Below, piece by piece: positions 32,285 to 40,205 of a stretch of 64,000 nucleotides of DNA (positions are counted from its first letter, which is position 1; each line of letters opens with the position of its first letter). This stretch comes from Streptomyces diastatochromogenes (GTDB lineage: Bacteria > Actinomycetota > Actinomycetes > Streptomycetales > Streptomycetaceae). Position numbers and translations under genes: made by a program. Location of the stretch: positions 30,438 through 94,437 of the forward strand of contig NZ_MCGQ01000046.1 in the NCBI RefSeq assembly GCF_002242805.1, given 5' to 3'. The notes beneath the pieces were generated by a model, which did not search any database, was not told where the DNA came from, and saw only the letters and a list, made by a program, of their open reading frames with translations.

Positions 32285-33358
32285 ATGCCTGTCAGAACAG
32301 CGAGGAAGCAGAACAGGTCACGGATCACCGGCGTGGCGGCCCTGGCCGCCTGCGCCTCACTGCTGCTCACCGCGTGCGGCAGCACCAAGGACACCGGCGC
32401 CTCCGGTGCCGCGGGCGGGGGCGGCACGGGCAAGGTCGGGGTGATCCTGCCCCTGCTGACCTCGCCGTTCTGGCAGTCGTACAACGACTACGTGCCCAAG
32501 ATGGCCACGTCCGAGGGCGTCGACGCACTGAAGACGGTCAACTCCAACAGCGACCCCTCGCAGCAGATCACCGACATCAACAACGAGCTGAACCAGGGTG
32601 TGAAGGGACTGGTGGTCGCGCCCCTGGACAGCGCCGCCATCCAGGCCGGACTCGACCAGGCCGAACGCAAGGGCGTGCCGGTCGTCGCCGTGGACGTCGC
32701 GCCCGACAAGGGCAAGGTCGCCATGGTGGTGCGCGCGGACAACGTTGCCTATGGCGAGAAGGCCTGCGACTACCTCGGGCAGCACGTCAGCAGCGGCAAG
32801 GTCGTGCAGATCATGGGCGACCTCGCCTCGGTCAACGGCCGCGACCGCTCCGAGGCCTTCCGGGCCTGCGTGAAGAAGAAGTACCCGAAGCTCAAGGTGC
32901 TGGAGATCCCGGCGAAATGGGAGTCCGACACCGCTGCGGCCAAGCTGGACACGCTGCTGAACGCCAACCCCGACCTCAAGGGCATCTACATGCAGGCCGG
33001 CGGTGTGTACCTCGCGCCGACGCTGCAGACCCTGAAGTCGAAGAGCATGCTGAAGACGGCCGGCCAGAAGGGCCACATCGTCATCGTCTCCAACGACGGC
33101 ATCCCGCAGGAGTTCGACGCCATCCGCAAGGGCGAGATCGACGCCACCGTCTCCCAGCCCGCCGACGCCTACGCCCGGTACGGCATGTACTACGTCAAGG
33201 CGGCGATGGCGGGGAAGACGTTCAAGCCCGGTCCCACCGACCACGACTCGACCATCGTGAAACTGCCCAGCGGCATCCTGGAGGACCAACTGCCCGCGCC
33301 CCTGGTCACCAAGACCAACGTCGACGACCCCAAGCTCTGGGGCAACACGGTCAAATGA
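32285..33358 (+). CDS. Sugar ABC substrate-binding lipoprotein (CUT2, RbsB-like)
   Basis: 357 residues. The signal ends at lipobox LLTAC (Cys31). The mature domain is a type I periplasmic-binding fold: VGVILPLLTSPFWQSYNDYV, then IKGLVVAPLDS-like (residues about 107-116), VPVVAVDVAPD and the hinge region IVSNDGIPQEFDAIRKGEIDATVSQP. Such proteins bind monosaccharides. It leads an operon with a CUT2 ATPase and permease and enzymes of L-fucose oxidation, so L-fucose is the expected ligand. ATG 32285 has GAGGAG upstream; its stop overlaps the ATPase start. Confidence 0.92.
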   Translation: MPVRTARKQNRSRITGVAALAACASLLLTACGSTKDTGASGAAGGGGTGKVGVILPLLTSPFWQSYNDYVPKMATSEGVDALKTVNSNSDPSQQITDINNELNQGVKGLVVAPLDSAAIQAGLDQAERKGVPVVAVDVAPDKGKVAMVVRADNVAYGEKACDYLGQHVSSGKVVQIMGDLASVNGRDRSEAFRACVKKKYPKLKVLEIPAKWESDTAAAKLDTLLNANPDLKGIYMQAGGVYLAPTLQTLKSKSMLKTAGQKGHIVIVSNDGIPQEFDAIRKGEIDATVSQPADAYARYGMYYVKAAMAGKTFKPGPTDHDSTIVKLPSGILEDQLPAPLVTKTNVDDPKLWGNTVK

Positions 33359-34848
33359 GCGCACCTCTCGTTGAAGCCGAGGGCATCGTCAAGCGGTACG
33401 GCCCCACGGTCGCCCTCGCCGACGGCCGGCTCACCGTGCTCCCCGGCGAGTCCCACGCCCTCGTCGGCCGCAACGGCGCGGGCAAGTCCACGCTGGTCAA
33501 CGTCCTCACCGGACTCCAGGCCCCGGACGAGGGCACCGTACGCTTCGACGGCGAACCCGCACCCGCGCTCGCCGACCGGGACGCCTGGCGCCGCAAGGTC
33601 GCCTGCGTGTACCAGAAGCCCACGGTCGTACCGGAGTTGACGGTCGCCGAGAACCTGTTCATCAACCGGCAGCCGCTCCAGCGGGGTTTCATCAGCTGGC
33701 GTCGGCTCAGGCGTGAAGCCGCCGACCTGCTCGCCACCTGGGACGTGCACGTCGACCCCGAGGTCCGCACCGCCGACCTCAAGGTCGAGGACCGCCAAAT
33801 GGTGGAGATCGCCCGGGCGTTGAGCTTCGGCGCGCGGTTCATCGTCCTGGACGAGCCGACCGCCCAGCTCGACAACCGGGAGATCGAGCGGCTGTTCAGC
33901 CGGATGCGCGCCCTGCAGGACTCCGGGGTCACCTTCCTGTTCATCTCGCACCATCTCCAGGAGGTGTACGAGGTCTGCCAGACGGTGACCGTCCTGCGCG
34001 ACGCCCGCTGGATCACCACCGCCCCGGTCGCCGAACTGCCCCGCGCGGCCCTGGTGGAGGCCATGGCGGGGGAGACGGTCGCCGAGCAGGCGGCGACCGT
34101 GCGGGACACGGTGGCCGACGACGCGCCGGTCGCCCTGGAAGCGCGCGGGCTGTCGTCGGAGTCGTACCGGGACATCGACCTCACCGTCCGCCACGGCGAG
34201 GTCGTCGGACTCGCCGGCTCCAGCGGCAGCGGGAAGATCGAGCTGGCCGAGTCCCTCGCCGGACTGCACACCCCGACGAGCGGCACGGCCCGGCTCGACG
34301 GCCGCCGACTTCCGTTCGGAGACGTCCAGGCAGCACTCGGGGCCGGTGTCGGCTGCGTGCCCCGGGACCGGCACGAACAGGGCCTCGTGACCGGGATGAG
34401 CATCGGCGACAACGCCACCCTGAGCGTCCTCGGCCGCCTGGGCCGCTACGGCTTCGTCGGCACCCAGCGCCGACGCGCCGTCGCCACCGACCTCATCGCA
34501 CGCCTCGACATCCACGCCGAGGGCCCCGACCAGCCCGTCTCCGACCTCTCCGGCGGCAACGCGCAGAAGGTCGTCATGGCCCGCGCCCTGGCCTCCGACC
34601 CCCGGCTGCTCGTCCTGATCAACCCCACCGCGGGCGTCGACGTGAAGTCCAAGGAGTCGCTGCTGGCCCGGATGGACAGCGCCCGCGAGGACGGCACCGC
34701 CGTGCTCGTCGTCTCCGACGAACTCGACGACCTGCGGCGCTGCGACCGTGTCCTCGTCCTCTTCCACGGCCGGATCGTCGCGGAGCACCCGGCGGGCTGG
34801 CACGACCACGAGCTGATCGCCTCCATCGAAGGAGTGGACCATGGCTGA
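33355..34848 (+). CDS. CUT2 sugar ABC transporter ATPase with asymmetric sites
   Basis: A 497-residue double ATPase. NBD1 has an intact Walker A (GRNGAGKST) and Walker B (FIVLDEPTAQLD), but its signature is LKVEDRQMVEIARAL instead of LSGGQ. NBD2 has a Walker A-like GSSGSGKIEL and a canonical LSGGNAQKVVMARAL signature, but its Walker B reads LLVLINPTAGVD, lacking the Asp and catalytic Glu. The two halves therefore make one consensus site (NBD1 nucleotide motifs with NBD2 signature) and one degenerate site. It is coupled by ATGA to the binding protein and overlaps the permease by eight bases. Import of L-fucose is inferred. Confidence 0.93.
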   Translation: MSAPLVEAEGIVKRYGPTVALADGRLTVLPGESHALVGRNGAGKSTLVNVLTGLQAPDEGTVRFDGEPAPALADRDAWRRKVACVYQKPTVVPELTVAENLFINRQPLQRGFISWRRLRREAADLLATWDVHVDPEVRTADLKVEDRQMVEIARALSFGARFIVLDEPTAQLDNREIERLFSRMRALQDSGVTFLFISHHLQEVYEVCQTVTVLRDARWITTAPVAELPRAALVEAMAGETVAEQAATVRDTVADDAPVALEARGLSSESYRDIDLTVRHGEVVGLAGSSGSGKIELAESLAGLHTPTSGTARLDGRRLPFGDVQAALGAGVGCVPRDRHEQGLVTGMSIGDNATLSVLGRLGRYGFVGTQRRRAVATDLIARLDIHAEGPDQPVSDLSGGNAQKVVMARALASDPRLLVLINPTAGVDVKSKESLLARMDSAREDGTAVLVVSDELDDLRRCDRVLVLFHGRIVAEHPAGWHDHELIASIEGVDHG

Positions 34849-34891
34849 CGGATCGACCATGGCGGACGGATCGACCATGGCTGACACCGAG
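34841..34891 (+). repeat. 18-base tandem repeat carrying three in-frame start codons
   Basis: The unit ATGGCTGACGGATCGACC (34841-34858) is followed by a copy with one change (34859-34876) and by a third partial copy starting ATGGCTGAC at 34877. Each unit begins with an in-frame ATG, so the permease N-terminus reads MADGST twice and then MADTEV. It looks like a recent slippage duplication of the translation start. Confidence 0.85.
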
Positions 34892-35902
34892 GTCCCGCCG
34901 CTCACGCCCGTCCCGGTGCACGGCGCCCGTTCGGCCAAGGCCGTCCTGCTCCGCCGGGCCCGTGAACTCGCCCTGGTTCCCGCGCTGTTGCTGCTGATGG
35001 TGCTGGGCGCGTTCGTCAACGACTCCTTCCTCACCGAGCGCAACATCATCTCGATCCTCGGCGCCTCCGCGGCCCTCGCCATGGTGGTGCTCGCCGAGTC
35101 GCTCGTCCTGATCACCGGCAAGTTCGACCTGTCGCTCGAATCGGTCGTCGGCATCGCACCCGCCGTGGGCGCCCTGCTCGTCCTGCCCGCCGCCCAGTCC
35201 GGCTGGGGCACCGAGTGGCCCACCGCGCTCGCCCTGGTCGCGATCCTCGTCGTCGGCGCGGCGATCGGCGCCCTCAACGGCATTCTGGTGGTGAAGTTCA
35301 AGCTCAACGCATTCATCGTCACCCTGGCGATGCTGATCATCCTGCGCGGACTGCTGGTCGGCGCCACCAAGGGCAAGACGCTGTTCGGGATGCCCGACGC
35401 GTTCTTCACCCTCGCCACCACGACGTTCCTGCGCGTCCCGATGTCCGTGTGGCTGGCGGCGCTCGCCTTCGCGGTCACCGGGCTCGTCCTGCGCTACCAC
35501 CGCGTCGGCCGCGCCCTGTACGCCATCGGCGGCAACGCGGACGCGGCCCGCGCGGCCGGCATCCGCGTCGAGCGCGTGATGCTCGGGGTGTTCGTCGTCG
35601 CCGGAGTCCTCGCCTCCGTCGGCGGCCTCCTGCAGACCGGCTATGTCGGCGCGATCAGCGCCAACCAGGGCAACAACATGATCTTCACGGTATTCGCGGC
35701 GGCCGTGATCGGCGGCATCAGCCTGGACGGCGGCAAGGGCACCATGGCCGGTGCGCTCACCGGCGTCCTCCTGCTGGGCGTCGTACAGAACCTGCTGACC
35801 CTCGCGCAGGTGCCGTCGTTCTGGATCCAGGCCATCTACGGCGGGATCATCCTCGTCGCCCTCATGATCGCCCGCGTGACGACGGGCCGGGCCCAGGACT
35901 GA
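34841..35902 (+). CDS. CUT2 sugar ABC transporter permease
   Basis: A 353-residue permease with about nine to ten membrane helices and the RbsC/BPD_transp_2 signature: a helix pair around FNDSFLTERN-like residues 58-68, GALNGILVVKFKLNAFIVTLAMLIILRG, and GGNADAARAAGI near the C-terminal third. The first three possible starts (34841, 34859, 34877) lie in an 18-base tandem repeat. The first is favoured because AAGGAG sits six bases upstream and overlaps the ATPase gene end. It completes the presumed L-fucose importer. Confidence 0.92.
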   Translation: MADGSTMADGSTMADTEVPPLTPVPVHGARSAKAVLLRRARELALVPALLLLMVLGAFVNDSFLTERNIISILGASAALAMVVLAESLVLITGKFDLSLESVVGIAPAVGALLVLPAAQSGWGTEWPTALALVAILVVGAAIGALNGILVVKFKLNAFIVTLAMLIILRGLLVGATKGKTLFGMPDAFFTLATTTFLRVPMSVWLAALAFAVTGLVLRYHRVGRALYAIGGNADAARAAGIRVERVMLGVFVVAGVLASVGGLLQTGYVGAISANQGNNMIFTVFAAAVIGGISLDGGKGTMAGALTGVLLLGVVQNLLTLAQVPSFWIQAIYGGIILVALMIARVTTGRAQD

Positions 35903-35940
35903 CTCCCCGCCCCCACCGTCCCCCGACCGAAAGGACTTCA

Positions 35941-37281
35941 GTGCCCGAGGCCCCCGCCCGCATCATCGCGGTCGACACCCACGACATCCGTTTCCCCACC
36001 TCGCGCGAGCTGGACGGCTCCGACGCGATGAACCCGGACCCCGACTACTCGGCGGCCTACGTCGTCCTGCGCACGGACGCCGCCGACGGGTACGAGGGGC
36101 ACGGGTTCACCTTCACCATCGGGCGGGGCAACGACGTCCAGGTCGCCGCGATCGACGCGCTGCGGGGCCATGTGCTCGGCCGCCCGGTCGAGGAGCTGTG
36201 CGCCGACCCCGGCTCGCTCTTCCGGGACCTGATCGCCGACAGCCAGCTGCGCTGGCTCGGCCCCGAGAAGGGCGTGATGCACATGGCGATCGGGGCCGTC
36301 GTCAACGCCGTCTGGGACCTCGCCGCCCGGCGGGCGGGCAAGCCGCTGTGGCAGCTGCTCGCCGACGCCGAACCGGAGTGGCTGGTCCGCCAGATCGACT
36401 TCCGCTACATCACCGACGCGCTCACCCCCGAGGAGGCCCTCGACCTGCTCAGACGCGGCAGGGAGGGCGCCGGTGACCGCCGGGCCCGGCTGCTGGAGCG
36501 CGGCTTCCCCGCCTACACGACCTCCCCGGGCTGGCTCGGCTACGACGACGACAAGCTCACCCGGCTCGCCGCCCAGGCCGTCGCCGACGGCTTCCGGCAG
36601 ATCAAGCTCAAGGTGGGCGCCGACCTGGCGGACGACGTACGGCGCTGCCGGGTCGCCCGCGCCGTCGTCGGTCCGGACGTCCGCCTCGCCGTCGACGCCA
36701 ACCAGCGATGGAACGTGGACGAGGCCATCGCCTGGACCAAGGCGCTCGCCGAGTTCGACCCGTACTGGATCGAGGAGCCCACCAGCCCCGACGACGTCCT
36801 CGGCCACGCGGCGATCCGCCGCGCGGTGACACCTGTCAAGGTCGCCACCGGCGAGCACGTCCAGAACCGGATCGTCTTCAAGCAGATGCTCCAGGCCGGC
36901 GCCCTCGACATCGTGCAGATCGACGCCGCCCGCGTCGGCGGCGTCAACGAGAACCTCGCCATCCTGCTGCTCGCCGCCAAGTTCGGCGTCCCCGTCTGCC
37001 CGCACGCCGGCGGGGTCGGCCTGTGCGAACTCGTCCAGCACCTGTCGATGTTCGACTACCTGGCGGTCTCCGGCACCACCGAGGACCGGGTCATCGAGTA
37101 CGTCGACCACCTCCACGAGCACTTCCTCACCCCCGTGGTGATCCGCGACGGCCACTACACGGCCCCCACCACGCCCGGCTTCTCGGCGGCCATGCGCCCG
37201 GAGTCGATCGCCCGGTACACCTACCCCGGTGGCACCTTCTGGGCCGCCGACCCCGACACCCAGAAGGGACAGGCGGCATGA
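35941..37281 (+). CDS. L-fuconate dehydratase (enolase superfamily)
   Basis: A 446-residue mandelate-racemase-subgroup enzyme that dehydrates L-fuconate to 2-keto-3-deoxy-L-fuconate. RELDGSDAMNPDPDYSAAYVV is the distinctive N-terminus shared with known fuconate dehydratases, including human ENOSF1. The barrel has QIKLKVGAD (KxK base), metal ligands in LAVDANQRW, YWIEEPTSP and VATGEH, and the late CPHAGGVGLCELVQHLS loop. GTG 35941 follows AAAGGACTT. It begins the enzymatic half of the operon, and its stop overlaps the next gene (ATGA). Confidence 0.92.
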   Translation: MPEAPARIIAVDTHDIRFPTSRELDGSDAMNPDPDYSAAYVVLRTDAADGYEGHGFTFTIGRGNDVQVAAIDALRGHVLGRPVEELCADPGSLFRDLIADSQLRWLGPEKGVMHMAIGAVVNAVWDLAARRAGKPLWQLLADAEPEWLVRQIDFRYITDALTPEEALDLLRRGREGAGDRRARLLERGFPAYTTSPGWLGYDDDKLTRLAAQAVADGFRQIKLKVGADLADDVRRCRVARAVVGPDVRLAVDANQRWNVDEAIAWTKALAEFDPYWIEEPTSPDDVLGHAAIRRAVTPVKVATGEHVQNRIVFKQMLQAGALDIVQIDAARVGGVNENLAILLLAAKFGVPVCPHAGGVGLCELVQHLSMFDYLAVSGTTEDRVIEYVDHLHEHFLTPVVIRDGHYTAPTTPGFSAAMRPESIARYTYPGGTFWAADPDTQKGQAA

Positions 37282-38033
37282 GCGACTTCGCGGGCCTCAG
37301 GGCCCTGGTCACCGGCGGCGCCTCCGGGATCGGCCGGGCTACCGCCGACCTGCTCGCCGCACGCGGCGCCCAGGTCGCGGTGCTCGACCTCGACCCGTCC
37401 GCGGTGGACAAGCCCCTCCTGGCCTACCGGGCGGACGTCACCGACGACACCTCGGTGCGTACCGCCGTGGCACAGGCCGCCGAAGCCCTCGGCGGCCTCG
37501 ACGTCCTGGTCAACAACGCCGGCATCGGCGCCCGGGGCACCGTCGAGGACAACGACGACGAGGAGTGGCGGCGCGTCTTCGACGTCAACGTCCTCGGCAT
37601 GGTCCGCGCCGCCCGCGCCGCCCTCCCGCACCTGCGCCGCTCCCGGCACGCCGCGATCGTCAACACCTGCTCCATCGCCGCCACGGCCGGCCTTCCGCAG
37701 CGCGCCCTCTACAGCGCCACCAAGGGCGCCGTGTACTCCCTGACCCTGGCGATGGCCGCCGACCACGTCCGCGAGGGCATCCGTGTCAACTGCGTCAACC
37801 CCGGCACGGTGGACACCCCGTGGGTCGGCCGCCTGCTGGACGCGGCCCCCGACCCCGCCGCCGAGCGCGCCGCCCTGGAGGCCCGCCAGCCCACCGGCCG
37901 CCTCGTCTCGCCGGCCGAGGTCGCGGGCGCCATCGCCTACTTGGCCGGCCCCCTCTCCGGCGCCACCACCGGCACCGCCCTCGCCGTCGACGGCGGCATG
38001 CAGGGCCTCAGGCTGCGCCCGGCGGGCCGGTGA
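37278..38033 (+). CDS. SDR dehydrogenase, probable 2-keto-3-deoxy-L-fuconate dehydrogenase
   Basis: A 251-residue classical SDR with TGGASGIGRA near residue 12, NNAG near residue 80, Ser in NTCSIAAT, the catalytic YSATK near residue 150 and NPGTVDTPWV. Position directly after fuconate dehydratase and overall resemblance to KDF dehydrogenases suggest that it oxidises C4 of 2-keto-3-deoxy-L-fuconate with NAD. It could instead be the L-fucose dehydrogenase, with the aldo/keto reductase taking another step. It is translationally coupled on both sides. Confidence 0.85.
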   Translation: MSDFAGLRALVTGGASGIGRATADLLAARGAQVAVLDLDPSAVDKPLLAYRADVTDDTSVRTAVAQAAEALGGLDVLVNNAGIGARGTVEDNDDEEWRRVFDVNVLGMVRAARAALPHLRRSRHAAIVNTCSIAATAGLPQRALYSATKGAVYSLTLAMAADHVREGIRVNCVNPGTVDTPWVGRLLDAAPDPAAERAALEARQPTGRLVSPAEVAGAIAYLAGPLSGATTGTALAVDGGMQGLRLRPAGR

Positions 38034-38998
38034 ACCGCCTGGGCCGCAGCGGCGTCGAGGTCGGCCCGCTGGGCTTCGGCGCCGCCGGGATCGGCAACCT
38101 GTACACCCCGATGGACGACGAGCAGGCGTACGAGGCGGTGCGGGCCGCCTGGGAGCGGGGCATCCGGTACTTCGACACCGCGCCGCACTACGGCCTCGGT
38201 CTGTCGGAACGGCGCCTGGGCGCGGCCCTGCGGGCGTACGACCGTGCCGCGTACACGGTCTCCACGAAGGTCGGCCGCCGCCTGGAACCCGCCGACGGCA
38301 CCGGGGACGACCTGGCGAACGGCTTCGCCGTCCCCGCCGACCACCGTCGCGTCTGGGACTTCAGCGCCGACGGCGTCCGCCGCACGCTGGAGGCAAGCCT
38401 GGACCGGCTCGGCCTCGACCGGGTGGACGTCGTCTACCTCCACGACCCCGACGACCACGCCGAGCAGGCCTTCCGCGAGGGTTACCCCGCCCTGGAGAAG
38501 CTCCGCTCGGAGGGTGTCGTGGGCGCGATCGGCGCGGGCATGAACCAGACGGAGATGCTCACCCGCTTCGTCCGCGACACGGACGTGGACGTGGTGCTCT
38601 GCGCGGGCCGGTACACCCTGCTCGACCAGAGCGCGGCTACCGAGCTGCTGCCCGAGGCCGCCGCGCGGGGCGTGGCGGTCGTCATCGGCGGCGCCTTCAA
38701 CTCGGGCCTGCTCGCGGATCCGAAGCCCGAGTCGACGTACAACTACACCCGTGCGCCAGAAGAGTTGCTGGACCGAGCCCTCCGCATGAAGGCGGTCGCC
38801 GCCCGGCACGGCATCACCCTGCGCGCGGCCGCCCTGGCCTACTGCGCCGCCCACCCGGCCGTCGCGAGCGTCCTGGCCGGGGCCCGCTCCGCCGCCGAAG
38901 TGCGCGACTGCGCCGAGCAGTTCGCCACCCCGGTCCCGGCCGCCTTCTGGCGGGAACTGCGCGACACCGGTCTGCTGCCCCCCGAGGAGCCGTCATGA
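38030..38998 (+). CDS. Aldo/keto reductase, probable L-fucose (D-threo-aldose) dehydrogenase
   Basis: A 322-residue AKR barrel. The catalytic tetrad is Asp in RYFDTAPHYGLGLSER (with the Tyr in HYG), Lys in VSTKVGRR and His in VVYLHDPDD. The GLSERRLGAAL stretch and length match D-threo-aldose 1-dehydrogenases, which oxidise L-fucose to the lactone using NAD(P). GTG 38030 overlaps the SDR stop, and its own stop overlaps the mutarotase gene. The next enzymes (mutarotase, lactonase) fit that reaction order. Confidence 0.85.
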   Translation: MNRLGRSGVEVGPLGFGAAGIGNLYTPMDDEQAYEAVRAAWERGIRYFDTAPHYGLGLSERRLGAALRAYDRAAYTVSTKVGRRLEPADGTGDDLANGFAVPADHRRVWDFSADGVRRTLEASLDRLGLDRVDVVYLHDPDDHAEQAFREGYPALEKLRSEGVVGAIGAGMNQTEMLTRFVRDTDVDVVLCAGRYTLLDQSAATELLPEAAARGVAVVIGGAFNSGLLADPKPESTYNYTRAPEELLDRALRMKAVAARHGITLRAAALAYCAAHPAVASVLAGARSAAEVRDCAEQFATPVPAAFWRELRDTGLLPPEEPS

Positions 38999-39309
38999 GA
39001 GTCGCCCTGCACACCAAGGTGCGCGCCCACCGCATCGACGACTACGAGGCGGCCCACCGCGAGGTCCCGAAGGCACTGACCGACGCCATCCGCGCCGCCG
39101 GAGCCACCTCCTGGACCATTTGGCGCAGCGGCACTGACCTCTTCCACCTCCTGGAGTGCGAGGACTACGGCCGCCTCCTCGCCGCACTGGAACAGCTGCC
39201 GGTCAACGTCGCCTGGCAGGCCCGTATGGCCGAGCTGCTCGACGTCGTGCACGACTACTCGCGGGCCGGCGCGGACGACTCCCTGCCCGTCGTCTGGGAG
39301 CTGCCGTGA
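38995..39309 (+). CDS. L-rhamnose mutarotase-family protein, probable L-fucose mutarotase
   Basis: 104 residues of the dimeric alpha-beta barrel family. RVALHTKVRAHRIDDYEAAHREVP supplies the early Tyr and His of the active site, and SWTIWRSGTDLFHLLECEDY the central strand; the C-terminal MAELLDVVHDY is typical. It interconverts anomers of 6-deoxy sugars and so feeds the proper anomer to the dehydrogenase. It is coupled by four-base overlaps to genes on both sides. Confidence 0.88.
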   Translation: MRVALHTKVRAHRIDDYEAAHREVPKALTDAIRAAGATSWTIWRSGTDLFHLLECEDYGRLLAALEQLPVNVAWQARMAELLDVVHDYSRAGADDSLPVVWELP

Positions 39310-40145
39310 CCGTCGACGCCCACCACCACGTCTGGGACCTGTCGGTCCGCGACCAGGACTGGATCAACGGCCCCGGACTCCAGCCGCTGAGACGGAACTT
39401 CACCCTCGCCGACCTGGAACCCGAGGCGCGGGCGGCCGGAGTGGACCGCACCGTCCTCGTCCAGACGATCACCGTCCCCGAGGAGACCCCCGAGTTCCTG
39501 GCCCTGGCAGCAGGACACGACCTCGTCGCGGGCGTGGTCGGCTGGACCGACCTCACCCGCCCCGACATCGCCGAGGAACTGGCCCGCCTGCGCGAACTCC
39601 CCGGCGGCCCCTTCCTGAAGGGCATCCGCCACCAGGTCCAGGCCGAGCCCGACCCGCGGTGGCTGCTACGGGCCGACGTACAGCGCGGCCTGGCCGCCGT
39701 GGCCGCAGCGGGCCTGGTCTACGACCTCGTGGTCCTGCCCCACCAACTCCCCGCCTGCGCCAAGGCGGCAGCTTCACTGCCCCAACTGACCTTCGTGCTG
39801 GACCACTTGGGCAAGCCGCCCATCGCCTCGGGAGAACACGAACCCTGGGCCAAGGCCCTGCACATCCTGGCCGCCCTCCCCAACACCGTCGCCAAACTCT
39901 CGGGCCTGGTCACCGAAGCCGACCCCGCCTCCTGGACGACCGCCGACCTCCGCCCGTACACGGACACCGCCCTGGAGACCTTCGGCCCCGACCGCCTGAT
40001 GTTCGGCTCCGACTGGCCGGTGTGCACTCTCGTGGCCGGCTACGCGGACATCCATGCCCTCGGGCGGGAGTTGACCGCGGATCTCGGCGAAGCGGAGACC
40101 GAGGCGCTCTTCGAGGGCACGGCGGTGCGCGTCTACGGTCTGTGA
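39306..40145 (+). CDS. Amidohydrolase-family L-fuconolactonase
   Basis: A 279-residue TIM-barrel hydrolase. The metal motif is DAHHHVWDL at the N-terminus; later signatures are FLKGIRHQVQAEPD, FVLDHLGKPPI and FGSDWPVCT, which supply the remaining ligands in the COG3618 lactonase group. It should open L-fucono-1,5-lactone to L-fuconate, the substrate of the 35941 dehydratase. GTG 39306 overlaps the mutarotase stop. It is the last gene of the operon; no aldolase or diketo-acid hydrolase follows. Confidence 0.9.
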   Translation: MTVDAHHHVWDLSVRDQDWINGPGLQPLRRNFTLADLEPEARAAGVDRTVLVQTITVPEETPEFLALAAGHDLVAGVVGWTDLTRPDIAEELARLRELPGGPFLKGIRHQVQAEPDPRWLLRADVQRGLAAVAAAGLVYDLVVLPHQLPACAKAAASLPQLTFVLDHLGKPPIASGEHEPWAKALHILAALPNTVAKLSGLVTEADPASWTTADLRPYTDTALETFGPDRLMFGSDWPVCTLVAGYADIHALGRELTADLGEAETEALFEGTAVRVYGL

Positions 40146-40183
40146 CACAGCAGGACCTCTGCCGCCGCTCGAACGCTAACCTT

Positions 40184-40200
40184 CCCCCAGTACTTGGGGG
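40184..40200 (+). promoter_or_regulatory. Leader hairpin covering the ribosome site of the 40206 gene
   Basis: CCCCCA (40184-40189) and TGGGGG (40195-40200) pair around the loop GTACT. The G-run of the right arm is the only plausible Shine-Dalgarno sequence for GTG 40206, so folding would hide it. It could also help end the fucose transcript from upstream. Confidence 0.5.
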
Positions 40201-40205
40201 GACGG

